Position numbers and translations under genes: made by a program
The notes under the pieces: model-generated
Databases searched by the model: none
The model's input: only the letters and a program-made list of their open reading frames with translations
What the model was told of the DNA's origin: nothing
Shown: positions 17,564 to 26,681 of the stretch, in pieces
Numbering within the stretch: the stretch's first letter is position 1
Layout: every line of letters starts with the position of its first letter
DNA from: Massilia sp. METH4
Lineage (GTDB): Bacteria; Pseudomonadota; Gammaproteobacteria; Burkholderiales; Burkholderiaceae_D
Reading direction: 5' to 3'
DNA length: 64,000 nucleotides
Assembly (NCBI RefSeq): GCF_037094685.1
Contig: NZ_CP146614.1
Coordinates: 5,022,001-5,086,000, forward strand

Positions 17564-18079
17564 ATGGGGATCAGGCCGGCTCGATGCCGCGGCGCGACGC
17601 GCTTCGAATTCGCCGTCTGTGCGGTCGTGTTCGCACTGCTCGCGGGCGTCCTGCTGCATTACCTGCTGCGCTACCGCGCCGAGGCCGAGCTGGCCGGCGT
17701 GCGGTACCAGGTGGCCAGCATGCGCACGGCGCTGGCCGGTCGCGTCATGCACGCCCATGCGGCAGGCGACCTGGGCTCGCTGAACCGGCTGGCGGGAATG
17801 AATCCCGTGGAGCTGCTCGAACACATCCCGCCGGGATACCGGGGTGAGCTGGATCAAGCCGACGTTGGAAAAATCCCACGCGGCAGCTGGTTTTTCGACA
17901 GAAAACAACGCTTCCTTGTATATTTGTTCAGCGGCAACAAAGATTTTTCCGGGAAAGGCTTTTCACGTTGGAGTTTCCAGGTATCATCTCTTTGCTTGCC
18001 CACGAACAACGCCAAGCCGCCAGGAACGCCAGCTGAGTCAACAACACTGTGCGTCGCCCTTCATCAGGTAGACGGTTGA
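17564..18079 (+). CDS. mshF: MshF-like pilus biogenesis protein
   Basis: 171-aa bitopic protein: a short basic N-terminus, one TM helix (about residues 14-33), then a periplasmic domain with PVELLEHIPPGYRGELDQ and a C-terminal part containing GSWFFDRKQRFLVY. Position between mshG and the major pilin, length and topology match MshF of the MSHA locus. The sequence is poorly conserved in this family, so the symbol rests mainly on synteny. The start is 2 bp after the mshG stop. Confidence 0.7.
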   Translation: MGIRPARCRGATRFEFAVCAVVFALLAGVLLHYLLRYRAEAELAGVRYQVASMRTALAGRVMHAHAAGDLGSLNRLAGMNPVELLEHIPPGYRGELDQADVGKIPRGSWFFDRKQRFLVYLFSGNKDFSGKGFSRWSFQVSSLCLPTNNAKPPGTPAESTTLCVALHQVDG

Positions 18080-18150
18080 ACAGAATGTAAAACCATTTTC
18101 GTGTCGCTTCCGTCACAAATCACATTCTTATTGTTACGTTGGAGATTCTC

Positions 18151-18600
18151 ATGCAATTCAATCAAGCATCCACTCGCGGCCAAGGCGGTTTCACCCTTAT
18201 CGAACTGATCGTTGTCATCGTCATCCTGGGCATTCTCGCCGCGACTGCGCTGCCGAAGTTCGCCGACCTGGGCAGCGACGCCCGCCGCGCCAAGATGCAA
18301 GGCGCCCGTGGCGCTGTGTCGAGCGCCGTGGCGATGTCGAAGGCGCAGTGGCTGGTCAACGGCAGCTCGGGCGCCACGGTGACCCTGGATGGCAGCTCCA
18401 TCGCCGTCAGCCCGACCACCGGCCTGCCGACCGTCGCCGGCATCCGCACCGCCGCCGGCCTGGACGCCACCGATTACGCGTTCACCGAAAACGGCACGAC
18501 CCTGGCCATCGCCGACGTGAAGAAGACGACCTGCACGTTCAACTATGACTCGACGAATGGTACGGTGACCCCCGTCGCTTCCACCGCCGGCTCCTGCTAA
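18151..18600 (+). CDS. mshA: MSHA major pilin MshA (type IVa prepilin)
   Basis: 149-aa type IV prepilin, the probable structural subunit of the MSHA pilus. The leader ends QGG, then [22 protein letters not shown], so cleavage is expected at G13/F14 and Glu5 is present. Only two cysteines occur, C128 and the C-terminal C149, positioned to close the disulfide loop typical of type IV pilins. ATG 18151 has GGAG at 18141-18144. It is separated from mshF by 71 bp of AT-richer DNA, which leaves room for a dedicated promoter, as often seen for major pilins. Codon choice is very regular (GCC, CTG, ACC), consistent with high expression. Confidence 0.9.
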   Translation: MQFNQASTRGQGGFTLIELIVVIVILGILAATALPKFADLGSDARRAKMQGARGAVSSAVAMSKAQWLVNGSSGATVTLDGSSIAVSPTTGLPTVAGIRTAAGLDATDYAFTENGTTLAIADVKKTTCTFNYDSTNGTVTPVASTAGSC

Positions 18601-18626
18601 TTCCGGATAGTGGCATACTCGTCCTC

Positions 18627-19196
18627 GTGACGACCGCCATTGCCATCCGACCATACTCCCGGCTGCCCCGTCTTCGTACGGGGCAGTTTGGGTTTACGCT
18701 GGTCGAACTGATCCTCGTTCTCGTGCTCGTCGGCGTGCTCGGCGCCATCGCCGCGCCGCGCTTCTTCGACCGGCAGGTCTTCGACGTGGCCGGCTATTCG
18801 CAGCAGGTGACCGCCTTGATCCGTTACGCGCAGAAACAGGCCATCGCCCAGAACCGCAACGTGTTCGTGCGGCTGGACGGTGCGAGCGTGGCCCTGTGCT
18901 ACGATGCCGCCTGCGCCGGCCGGGTCGTCCCGGCCGCGCGTGCCAACAGCGGCACGGCCACCACCCTGGCGCGCTGCGGCAATTTCAACGACTGGGCTTG
19001 TGAAGGCGTGCCGAACGGTTTGACGATCAGCGTGGCTCCGATGTTTTATTTCGATCCGGCCGGCCGGCCGTTCCATGCCACCGACGGCGCCACTGCGGTG
19101 AACAGCACCTTCACCGCCCCCTTGACCGTGCGCGTGACGGGCGGCGCGCAGAGCCGCGCCATCGTGATCGAACCGGAAACGGGTTTCACCCGATGA
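18627..19196 (+). CDS. mshC: MSHA minor pilin MshC
   Basis: 189-aa prepilin-like minor subunit. A 22-residue leader ends QFG, then FTLVELILVLVLVGVLGAIAAP with Glu5 (E27). Four cysteines (in CYDAAC, ARCGNF and DWACEG) could form disulfides. The GspH/FimT-like body ends with a beta-rich segment (LTVRVTGGAQSRAIVIEPETG). The start appears to be GTG 18627; no clear Shine-Dalgarno or ATG lies upstream of the prepilin motif. It overlaps mshD by 4 bp (ATGA). Confidence 0.85.
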   Translation: MTTAIAIRPYSRLPRLRTGQFGFTLVELILVLVLVGVLGAIAAPRFFDRQVFDVAGYSQQVTALIRYAQKQAIAQNRNVFVRLDGASVALCYDAACAGRVVPAARANSGTATTLARCGNFNDWACEGVPNGLTISVAPMFYFDPAGRPFHATDGATAVNSTFTAPLTVRVTGGAQSRAIVIEPETGFTR

Positions 19197-19735
19197 CGAG
19201 CGCCCGTCAGCGTGGCCTGACGATGGTCGAGCTGGTCATGTTCATCGTCATCGTCGGCATTGCCGTCGTCGGCGTACTCTCCGTCATCAGCCTGAACACC
19301 CGCGCCAGCGCCGATCCGATCCGCCAGAAGCAGGCGATGGCGATCGCCGAGAGCCTCGTCGACGAAATTCGCGCCGCGCGTTTTTCATGGTGCGACGCGG
19401 CCGATCCCAACTACGTGACCGCCACCTCGGGCGCCGACTGCGCGAACGGCGAGGAGAAGCCGGGCCTGGACGGGCGCGCGATGCAGCGTCCCTTCGACAA
19501 CGTGAACGATTATGTGACGAACTGGGGCGTCGCGGCACCCTACGCAAGCGACGTCATCGGCACGCCATTTCCAGCTGGCTACGCCGCCACGGTGACGATC
19601 ACGCCGACGTCGATCGGCCCGGCGGCGAGCGCCGTGCCGGCCACGGAATCGCTGCGCGTCGTCGTCACCGTGGCCTACGGTGGCGAGGCGGTGACCCTGG
19701 AAACCTACCGGACCCGCCATGCACCGAACAACTGA
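19193..19735 (+). CDS. mshD: MSHA minor pilin MshD
   Basis: 180-aa minor pilin. A very short leader (MTSARQRG) is followed by LTMVELVMFIVIVGIAVVGV, with Glu5 at E13. The body contains an IAESLVDEIRAARF helix typical of PilV/GspI-like minor pilins, two Cys residues (C near 67 and 82) and a C-terminal beta strand region. It is translationally coupled to mshC and overlaps mshO. Confidence 0.85.
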   Translation: MTSARQRGLTMVELVMFIVIVGIAVVGVLSVISLNTRASADPIRQKQAMAIAESLVDEIRAARFSWCDAADPNYVTATSGADCANGEEKPGLDGRAMQRPFDNVNDYVTNWGVAAPYASDVIGTPFPAGYAATVTITPTSIGPAASAVPATESLRVVVTVAYGGEAVTLETYRTRHAPNN

Positions 19736-20588
19736 TCCGGGCCCGCCCACGCTGCGCCGCCAGCGCGGCTTCACGCTGGTCGAGGCGATCGTCGTCATCG
19801 TCATCACCGGCATCATCGCCGGTATCGTGGCCCTGTTCGTGCGCGTGCCGGTGCAGAGCCAGCTCGATACGCAGGCGAGGGCCGACATGGCCGACGCCGC
19901 CGACCTGGCGCTGCGGCGGATGACGCGCGAGCTGCGCCTGGCCTTGCCGTTCACGGTCGCGACCTACAACGGCGACACGGCCATCCAGTTCCTGCTGACC
20001 AAGACGGGCGGGCGCTTCTTCTCGGTCGGCGACAATCCGCCCGCCACGCTGCTGCCGCTCGATTTCGTCAACGGCGCCACGCAGTTCAACGTGGTCGGCA
20101 CCGCGCCGACGGGCAAGCAGGCCATCGTGGCCGGCGACTACATCGCCATCTACAATCTCGGGGTGGCGCCAAACAACGCCTACGACTTCGCCAAGGGCGC
20201 CAACAATATCTCGCGCGTGGCCGGCGTCAACGGCAACCGCATCACGCTCGCCACGAACCATTTCGCCGGTGCGCAAACGCCGCTCAACACCTTCCAGGTG
20301 GTGACCGGCACCGTGACGTATATCTGCACCCCGGCCGCGAACGGCGCCGGCGTGCTGCGGCGCCACTTCACTCGCAATATCGTGCAAGGCGTGGGCAACC
20401 TCGCGGCCCTGTCCGACACCGCCACCGCGCCGGTGCTGAGCACCATGGTCAGCGGCTGCCAGTTCAGGAACACCCCGCTGCCGCGCCAGCAGGATGCCGG
20501 CACGCTGATGACCCTGTCGCTGTTCCTGCAGCACGCCAACGGCGAGCGCGCGCAGCTGATCCGCCAGACCCAACTCGACAATCCCTAG
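19719..20588 (+). CDS. mshO: MSHA minor pilin MshO (PilW/GspJ-like)
   Basis: 289-aa minor pilin. The leader ends RQRG at residue 17, followed by FTLVEAIVVIVITGIIAGIVALFV with Glu5 (E22). The MADAADLALRRMTRELRLAL stretch is typical of GspJ/PilW proteins. The start overlaps the 3' end of mshD by 17 bp. Probably part of the tip-priming minor pilin complex with MshC, D and P. Confidence 0.88.
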   Translation: MHRTTDPGPPTLRRQRGFTLVEAIVVIVITGIIAGIVALFVRVPVQSQLDTQARADMADAADLALRRMTRELRLALPFTVATYNGDTAIQFLLTKTGGRFFSVGDNPPATLLPLDFVNGATQFNVVGTAPTGKQAIVAGDYIAIYNLGVAPNNAYDFAKGANNISRVAGVNGNRITLATNHFAGAQTPLNTFQVVTGTVTYICTPAANGAGVLRRHFTRNIVQGVGNLAALSDTATAPVLSTMVSGCQFRNTPLPRQQDAGTLMTLSLFLQHANGERAQLIRQTQLDNP

Positions 20589-20591
20589 ACC

Positions 20592-21017
20592 ATGGACGCC
20601 ATTCATCGCCTGCGCCGCAGCCGCGGCATCAGCATCGTCACCGCGATCTTCCTGCTCGTCGTGCTTTCCGGCCTCGGCGTGGCGATCGTCACGTTCGCCA
20701 CCGCCCAGCGCCAGGCCGCCGCCATCGACCTGCTGGGCACGCGGGCGTACGAGGCGGCGCGCACCGGCGTCGAATACGGCCTTTATCAGCTCCTGCGCAA
20801 TAACGGCACTTGCGCCAGCGTGAACTTCACGGCGCCCGGCACGCTGGCGCCGATGACGGTGTCGGTGACCTGCACGCAGACGGCGAGCGGGGTGCCCTCC
20901 GTCCAGCCGCAGACCCGGATCACGGCCACCGCATGCAACGAACCGTCCAATGGCGTGTGTCCGAACGCGGCGCCCGGCGCCGACTACGTGCAGCGCGTCG
21001 TGCAGGTGGTGATCTGA
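20592..21017 (+). CDS. mshP: MSHA minor pilin MshP (PilX/GspK-like, lacks Glu5)
   Basis: 141-aa protein with leader RRSRG followed by ISIVTAIFLLVVLSGLGVAIV. Mature position 5 is Thr, not Glu, as in tip-type subunits. The RAYEAARTGVEYGLYQLL motif is common to PilX/MshP proteins. Four cysteines are in the C-terminal half. It starts 3 bp after mshO and its TGA overlaps the mshQ ATG. Confidence 0.85.
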   Translation: MDAIHRLRRSRGISIVTAIFLLVVLSGLGVAIVTFATAQRQAAAIDLLGTRAYEAARTGVEYGLYQLLRNNGTCASVNFTAPGTLAPMTVSVTCTQTASGVPSVQPQTRITATACNEPSNGVCPNAAPGADYVQRVVQVVI

Positions 21018-24000
21018 TGCGCCGTTTCGCCGCAAAGCTGGTCGTGGCCTTGCTGCTGTCGCTGCTGTGCGGCCGCGCGGCGCTGGCCGACACCCCCATC
21101 AAGCTGTTTAAGACCTTCGCCGGCAACATCAACCTGACGGGCACGGAAAAATCGCTGCGCACGAAGTCCAACAGCAGCGATGCGTGCGCCACCGCTCAGT
21201 CCGTGACGCTGGCCCTGACGACCGTCCCCAGCGGCTCCACCGTGCTGGCCGCCTACCTGTACTGGGCCGGTTCCGGCTCGACCGGCGACTACACGGTGAC
21301 CTTCGCGGGCCGGACGGTGAGCGCCCCGGCCACGCGGCGCTATGCTTCGTCGACCGTGGGCTACGACTACTTCAGCGGCGCGGCCGACGTGTCGGACATC
21401 GTCAAGGGCAACGGCAACTTCACGGCCAGCGGGCTGGACATCGACAAGAACCTGTTCTGCTCGGTGCAGGGCGTGCTCGGCGGTTTCCAGCTGCTGGTGA
21501 TCTATTCGCAGAGCCAGGAAACCTTCCGGGTATTGAATGTCTACGAAGGCTTCCAGTACATCCGCAGTTCCTCGGTCGAGCTGACGCTGGCGAACTTCCA
21601 GACCCCGAACCCGATCGGCAACCTGACCGCGCGCGTCGGCCACATCACGTGGGAGGGCGACTCGTCGCTGTCCGGCGGCGGCGAAACGCTGCGCTACAAC
21701 GGCGTCGAGCAGGCCGATTACCTGAACCCGGTCGGCAACCAGTTCAACTCGGTGAGCAGCGTGAACGGCGATGTCGCGTCCTACGGGCTCGATTTCGACG
21801 CCTATACGGTGAAGTATCCCGTCATCGACGCCGGGCAACGGTCGGCCAAGACCACCTACACGTCGGGCCAGGACCTGGTGCTGCTCAATGCCGAGGTGGT
21901 CGCCGCGCCGAACGTGCCGGCCACCGACCGGGGCGTGACGATGACACTGAACGGCAGCCTCGTGCCGTCCTCGCCCACCACGTACACGATCAGCGTCGTC
22001 AACAACGGCCCGATGGACGAGGGCGGCCCGGTCACGGTGACCGGCACGCTGCCCGCCTCGCTGATCTACGGCGGGGCCAGCGGCACCGGCTGGACCTGCT
22101 CGGCGCAGGGGCAGCTGCTCACCTGTACGTACACGGGGCTGTTCAAGGTGGGCACGACGCTGCCGCCGATCACGCTGACCGTCACGCCCGCGGCCTCGGC
22201 GACGGGGCTCATCACGTTCGGCACCACGGTCGCCGGCAAGCTGTTCGACTATTACGACGGCAACGACACGTCGACCGTCAGCGCCCGCGTGGGCGCCCAG
22301 ACCTTCGCGCCCGTGTTCCTGTTCACCACGGCCGAGTGCGTGCACAACAAGCCGTTCGGCGACCCCGAGCAGACCTGCGAGCCGCTGCAGCTCGATTTCA
22401 AGCTGGCCAACACCGACATCAGCACGTGGATCACCTATACGGTGAAGGGCGTGCCGACAGCGCTTGCCAGCACGAACACGACGATACCGATGCGCTTTGC
22501 CTTAAGCTGCCACGATCCGGTGCGCACGGCGGGCGTGAAGGCCAGCTATTTCCTGCGCAGCGGCACGCTGACGATTCCCACCTGCGAACCAGGCGGCGCC
22601 ATCCCCGCGCAGACCTCGGCGGCGTGGAGCGCGGTCAGCAATATCCTGTATCCGGGGGGCTCGCCGTCGAGCCGCGCGACCACGGCCAAGAATGCCGAGG
22701 ACCTGACCGACTTCCTGCTGCGCTACCAGGACGTGGGGCGCATCGAGTTCTTCGTGACCGACAACCAGGGGCGGCTGGGCTCCACCGGCGCCTTCGTGTC
22801 GCGGCCCGAGCGGTTGTTGCTCCTGCCGCCGGTCAACAACAAGGCAGGCGACCCGGCCAGCGCCGCCGATGGGCGCTTCATGGCGGCCGGCTCCACCTTC
22901 GCGATGACGGTGCAGGCGTTGATGTATGACCTGACCACGCCGGCGCCGAATTTCGGCAACGAGACCGAGCCGGAAAAGATCGCCCTCACGGTGACGCCCG
23001 CCACGACGGCGGACGGCTCGCCGATCGCCGCCATGGTCACGCGCAACGCGGGCGAACAGCCGGCCGGCGACATCGAGCTCGGCGGCAGCTTCGGGGCGTT
23101 TTCCGCCGGCGTCGCCAACGGCACCGGCTTCGTCTACGACGACGTGGGCGTCATTCGCATCCAGGCCAGCCTGGCCCGTTCGCCCGAAGAAGTACGGCTG
23201 AACGCGAAGACCGGCTCCTACCTGGGCACGGGCGACGTGGTGGCCAACTACATCAACGTCGGGCGCTTCTATCCGGCCTGGCTGGAGACGGTGGTCGAGG
23301 GCACCATGGCCTGCGTGGACGCGGCCCGCTGCCCGCAGGATCCGGTCCCTCCGGTGCAACCCCTTGTTGGCATCGACACCATGGTGTATTCGGGCCAGCC
23401 GTTCAAGGTCACGGTGAGGGCGAAAAACAGCCAGGGCGGCGCACTGCCCAATTACCGGCTGGAGCTGGCCCGCGACATCACGCTGAGCCCGTGGACCGCG
23501 CCGAATGGCGACACCGCGCAGCGCGCGCCGTCCGCCGGCACCACGAACTCCACACTGGCGAACACCACGGTCGCGGCCAGCGCCTTTGCCGGCGGTATCG
23601 CCACGGTCACGGCGCCGACCTACACATTCCCGACCGCGCTGGCGTACACGTCGGGCGCGCCCACCGCGAACAACTGGCCCCAGCCGGTATCGGTCTATGT
23701 GCGTGCCGTGGAGTCGACCGGCGTGGACGGGACCACGTCGAAGCGCGCCGCCGCCGTGGAAGGCGGCGTGCGGGTGGTGGCCGGCCGTGTCAACGTGCCC
23801 AACCAGAAGGGCACGGCGCTGTCGGCGATGAGCGTTCCCGTCACCGCCGAGTTCTTCGGCACCTTGAACGGCGTGCCCGGCTGGTACCCGGCCACGACGG
23901 ACTCGACGTCGACTTTCTCGCTCAGCAATGTGCGTTTCTCGGCGTGCACGAACTTGACGGGTGCGTCATCGTGCAAGGTCAACCTGACCGTGGACAGCAC

Positions 24001-24181
24001 GACGTCGGGCGCGTTTGACGATGGCATCGCGACCATCAAGCTGAACGCGCCGGGCAGCGGCAGCAGCGGCCACGTGTCCATGTGGCTGGCCAGCCCGCCG
24101 TGGCTGCCGAGCGTACGGGGCGTGCTCACCTATGGCACAGTAACGACGCGGCCCTATACGTATCTGCGTGAAATGTACTAG
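21017..24181 (+). CDS. mshQ: MshQ-like large pilus-associated surface protein (DUF11 plus DUF6701-like)
   Basis: 1054-aa exported protein, far the largest of the locus. A Sec signal peptide (residues 1-24, ending ALA/D) leads into a beta-rich N-terminal domain (about 25-290) with LFCSVQGVLGGFQLLVIY. A DUF11-like Ig module follows (about 305-420, containing TYTISVVNNGPMDEGGPV). The C-terminal half (about 480-1054) resembles the DUF6701 region usual in MshQ, including an NYINVGRFYPAW block. Low charge, high Thr/Ser/Gly content and scattered cysteines fit a surface adhesin. The position at the end of the pilin cluster matches mshQ; the N-terminal adhesin-like module is the unusual part. Domain names are from memory of the families, not a search. 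Confidence 0.8.
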   Translation: MRRFAAKLVVALLLSLLCGRAALADTPIKLFKTFAGNINLTGTEKSLRTKSNSSDACATAQSVTLALTTVPSGSTVLAAYLYWAGSGSTGDYTVTFAGRTVSAPATRRYASSTVGYDYFSGAADVSDIVKGNGNFTASGLDIDKNLFCSVQGVLGGFQLLVIYSQSQETFRVLNVYEGFQYIRSSSVELTLANFQTPNPIGNLTARVGHITWEGDSSLSGGGETLRYNGVEQADYLNPVGNQFNSVSSVNGDVASYGLDFDAYTVKYPVIDAGQRSAKTTYTSGQDLVLLNAEVVAAPNVPATDRGVTMTLNGSLVPSSPTTYTISVVNNGPMDEGGPVTVTGTLPASLIYGGASGTGWTCSAQGQLLTCTYTGLFKVGTTLPPITLTVTPAASATGLITFGTTVAGKLFDYYDGNDTSTVSARVGAQTFAPVFLFTTAECVHNKPFGDPEQTCEPLQLDFKLANTDISTWITYTVKGVPTALASTNTTIPMRFALSCHDPVRTAGVKASYFLRSGTLTIPTCEPGGAIPAQTSAAWSAVSNILYPGGSPSSRATTAKNAEDLTDFLLRYQDVGRIEFFVTDNQGRLGSTGAFVSRPERLLLLPPVNNKAGDPASAADGRFMAAGSTFAMTVQALMYDLTTPAPNFGNETEPEKIALTVTPATTADGSPIAAMVTRNAGEQPAGDIELGGSFGAFSAGVANGTGFVYDDVGVIRIQASLARSPEEVRLNAKTGSYLGTGDVVANYINVGRFYPAWLETVVEGTMACVDAARCPQDPVPPVQPLVGIDTMVYSGQPFKVTVRAKNSQGGALPNYRLELARDITLSPWTAPNGDTAQRAPSAGTTNSTLANTTVAASAFAGGIATVTAPTYTFPTALAYTSGAPTANNWPQPVSVYVRAVESTGVDGTTSKRAAAVEGGVRVVAGRVNVPNQKGTALSAMSVPVTAEFFGTLNGVPGWYPATTDSTSTFSLSNVRFSACTNLTGASSCKVNLTVDSTTSGAFDDGIATIKLNAPGSGSSGHVSMWLASPPWLPSVRGVLTYGTVTTRPYTYLREMY

Positions 24182-24234
24182 CGCGGTTGAAAAAAGACGG
24201 CAAACATGGCGATTTGCTACCGGAACACGCCGGA

Positions 24235-24254
24235 CTCTTGAATATAATCAAGAG
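24235..24254 (+). promoter_or_regulatory. Palindrome containing TATAAT upstream of mshI
   Basis: CTCTTGA-ATATAA-TCAAGAG is a perfect 7-bp inverted repeat that contains a consensus TATAAT at 24243-24248, about 50 nt before mshI. It could be an internal promoter whose -10 lies within an operator; no good -35 sits 16-18 bp upstream. Alternatively it is a weak hairpin between mshQ and mshI. Confidence 0.4.
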
Positions 24255-24299
24255 ACTGCATGGCGTATTGCAAGCATTACCTGATATCGGGACAGGCTC

Positions 24300-25241
24300 A
24301 TGGCTTTCTGGCACAAGGCGAAAAAAAAAGATGGCTGGCTGGCGGTAAGCGCCGCTGCGGAAGGGGTGACGGCGGCCGTCGTGCGCCGGCGCGCCGACGC
24401 GAAGCCGGCCGTGCTGGCCGCCGCCTTCCACCCCGGCGGCCGGGCGGAGGCGGCCGGACTGATCGCGCGCGTGGGCCGCGAGCTCGATGCGCCCGCCCAC
24501 CTGTGCTCGAGCATCCTCGTGCCGGGTGAATACCAGCTGCTGGCCGTGGAGGCGCCGAACGTGCCTGCCGACGAATTGAAGACCGCCGTGGGCTGGCGCC
24601 TGAAGGACCTGATCGATTTCCCCGTGCCCGAGGCCACCATCGACGTGCTCGACATTCCCGTCGCGCCGAATGGACCGGCGCACAACCACCAGGTGTTCGC
24701 GGTAGCGGCGCGCAACGGCATCATCGAGGCGCTGCAGAACCTGTACACGGAGGCCAAGGTGGAGCTCGGCGCGATCGACATCCCGGAAATTGCCCAGCGC
24801 AATATCTCCGCGCTGCTCGAGCCGGAAGGGCGCGGCCTGGCGATGCTGGCGTTCGACGCGCACGGCGGCTTGCTGACGGTGACGTTCCGGGGCGAGCTGT
24901 ACCTGGCGCGGCGCATGGACATCGGGCTGGCCCAGGTCGAGGGCGCGCCGGAAGCGCGGCAGAGCCTGTTCGACCGCATCGCCCTGGAACTGCAGCGTTC
25001 GCTCGACAACTTCGAGCGGCAGTTCCAGTACGTGGCCGTGTCCAAGCTGGTCCTGGCGCCGACCGGCAGCGCCAGCCTGCACGATTACCTGTCCGCCAAC
25101 CTGTACCTGCCGGTCGACCTGCTCGACCTCGATGCCGTGTTCGACCTGGACAAGGTGCCGCAACTGCGTGACGCGGCCCAGCAAGCCCGTTTCCTGACGG
25201 TGCTGGGCGGCGGCCTGCGCGACGAAGGCGCGGTGGCATGA
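24300..25241 (+). CDS. mshI: MSHA biogenesis protein MshI (PilM-like)
   Basis: 313-aa cytoplasmic protein of the PilM/MshI type, an actin-like fold that docks on the PilN-like protein. It contains YQLLAVEAPNVPADELKTAV, a WRLKDLIDFPVPEATIDVLD segment typical of MshI, and ALELQRSLDNFERQFQ, the PilM-like helix. Its 3' end overlaps the next gene by 4 bp (ATGA). Together with the next three genes it forms the inner-membrane alignment complex. Confidence 0.85.
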   Translation: MAFWHKAKKKDGWLAVSAAAEGVTAAVVRRRADAKPAVLAAAFHPGGRAEAAGLIARVGRELDAPAHLCSSILVPGEYQLLAVEAPNVPADELKTAVGWRLKDLIDFPVPEATIDVLDIPVAPNGPAHNHQVFAVAARNGIIEALQNLYTEAKVELGAIDIPEIAQRNISALLEPEGRGLAMLAFDAHGGLLTVTFRGELYLARRMDIGLAQVEGAPEARQSLFDRIALELQRSLDNFERQFQYVAVSKLVLAPTGSASLHDYLSANLYLPVDLLDLDAVFDLDKVPQLRDAAQQARFLTVLGGGLRDEGAVA

Positions 25242-25921
25242 GCCAGCAGATCAACCTGTTCAATCCGCGCTTTCGCAAGGAAAAGCGCTATCTGACAGCG
25301 CCCGCGCTGGCGATCGCGGTCGGCGTGGCGCTGGCCGGTTCGGTGGCGGTCGCGGTGACCGCCACCGGGCGCGTCGCGGCGCTGGAAGACGAAGCGGCGG
25401 CGCTGGCGGTGGAGCTGAAGGAGGCGGAAGCGCGCAAGGCCACCGTGCTGGCGGGGCTCGTGCCGCGGCAGAAGGATGCCGCCGTGGAGCGCGACGTGGC
25501 GAGCGCGGAACGGGAGCAGCGTGCCTTGCGCGGCGTGACGGAAATCCTGGAACAGAACCGGGTCGGCGATCCGCGCGGGTACTCGGCCTATTTCCAGGCC
25601 CTGGCACGCGCGCGCGTGAACGGCTTGTGGCTGACCGGCATCGATATCGGCGGTGCGAATGCGGATGTCGGCCTGTCCGGCCGGGCCTTGCGGGCCGAGC
25701 TGCTGCCGGGTTACCTGAACGGACTGGCGCGTGAACCGGCGCTGCGCGGCAAGGCCTTCGAACGGGTCGAGATCGCACGGCCGGATGCCGAGGAGGGCCG
25801 GCCCGGCCGCCCGGCGTCCGCCGCCACGAAGGAGCCGCCCGCCGAGGGCACCGGTGCCGCGCCCGCGCCGCCGCCGTGGGTCGAATTCACCTTGCAGGCG
25901 CGCGCCGGGGTGGCGCCATGA
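25238..25921 (+). CDS. MSHA PilN-like inner-membrane protein (MshI2)
   Basis: 227-aa bitopic protein starting MSQQINLFNPRFRKEKRYL, the signature opening of PilN/MshI2 proteins (the INL-N motif binds PilM in type IVa pili). One TM helix (about 24-44), a coiled coil (about 45-100) and a periplasmic domain follow. The C-terminal 40 residues are a Pro/Ala-rich insertion before a final beta strand. Coupled on both sides by ATGA overlaps. Confidence 0.85.
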   Translation: MSQQINLFNPRFRKEKRYLTAPALAIAVGVALAGSVAVAVTATGRVAALEDEAAALAVELKEAEARKATVLAGLVPRQKDAAVERDVASAEREQRALRGVTEILEQNRVGDPRGYSAYFQALARARVNGLWLTGIDIGGANADVGLSGRALRAELLPGYLNGLAREPALRGKAFERVEIARPDAEEGRPGRPASAATKEPPAEGTGAAPAPPPWVEFTLQARAGVAP

Positions 25922-26679
25922 AGGCCTTGTGGCTGAAATGGGCGGCGCGCATCGACGCGCTGTCGGTGCGCGAACGGGCCATGGCTTGCCTGGCGACGGT
26001 GGCAGCGGTGATCTTCATCGCCTACATGGGGTTCATCGAACCGGCCGGCGTGCGCGAACGCACGCTGCGGGCGAGTATCCTGCAACAGCGCGCACAACTG
26101 GCCGGGATCGAGCTGGAAATGGCCGAAAAGCAGGCGGCCGCGCAAGCCGACCCTGATGCGGACCTGCGCAAGCGCCTGGCCGCCGTGCGCGCCGAAAACG
26201 AACAATTGCGGGCCAGCCTGCGTACCACCCAGCAGGCGCTGGTGGCGCCGGAACGGATGACCGCGCTGTTGCAGCAGATGGTGCAGCAGAATGGCCGGCT
26301 GAAGCTGGTTTCGCTGCGCACGCTGCCGCCAGCCGGGACAATGGACGGGAACTTCAGCGACGCGCCGGCCGCCGGCACGCCGGCCGCCAGCGCTCCGGTA
26401 CTGCCCGCAGGCGGCCTGTCGACCACGCCGCCGGGCGTGGCGCCCGAGCCCGCCGCCGCCCCGGCCATGGCGGAACAGCCCCTGCTGTACCGCCATGGCG
26501 TGCGCATCGTGCTGCAAGGCGCCTATGCCGACATGGTGGCGTACATGACGGCGCTGGAACGCCTGCCCGCCCGGCTGTACTGGGGCCAGGCCACGCTGGA
26601 CGCGACGGAGCACGACAAGGCCACGCTGACCCTCACGCTGTACACCCTGAGCCTGGACAACACATGGATCGCCTTGTAA
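25918..26679 (+). CDS. mshJ: MSHA biogenesis protein MshJ (PilO-like)
   Basis: 253-aa bitopic protein: short cytoplasmic head, TM helix (about 23-42), coiled coil (about 45-115), then a periplasmic domain. The tail LLYRHGVRIVLQGAYADMVAYM is typical of PilO/MshJ, followed by LPARLYWGQ. ATG 25918 overlaps the preceding TGA. The open frame extends 14 codons further upstream but only into the neighbouring gene. Confidence 0.85.
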   Translation: MKALWLKWAARIDALSVRERAMACLATVAAVIFIAYMGFIEPAGVRERTLRASILQQRAQLAGIELEMAEKQAAAQADPDADLRKRLAAVRAENEQLRASLRTTQQALVAPERMTALLQQMVQQNGRLKLVSLRTLPPAGTMDGNFSDAPAAGTPAASAPVLPAGGLSTTPPGVAPEPAAAPAMAEQPLLYRHGVRIVLQGAYADMVAYMTALERLPARLYWGQATLDATEHDKATLTLTLYTLSLDNTWIAL

Positions 26680-26681
26680 CA

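Noticed and set aside
24235..24299. Sigma-54 promoter before mshI (TGGCGTATTGCA)
   Set aside because: GG-GC spacing is far shorter than the required 10 bp between the two elements.
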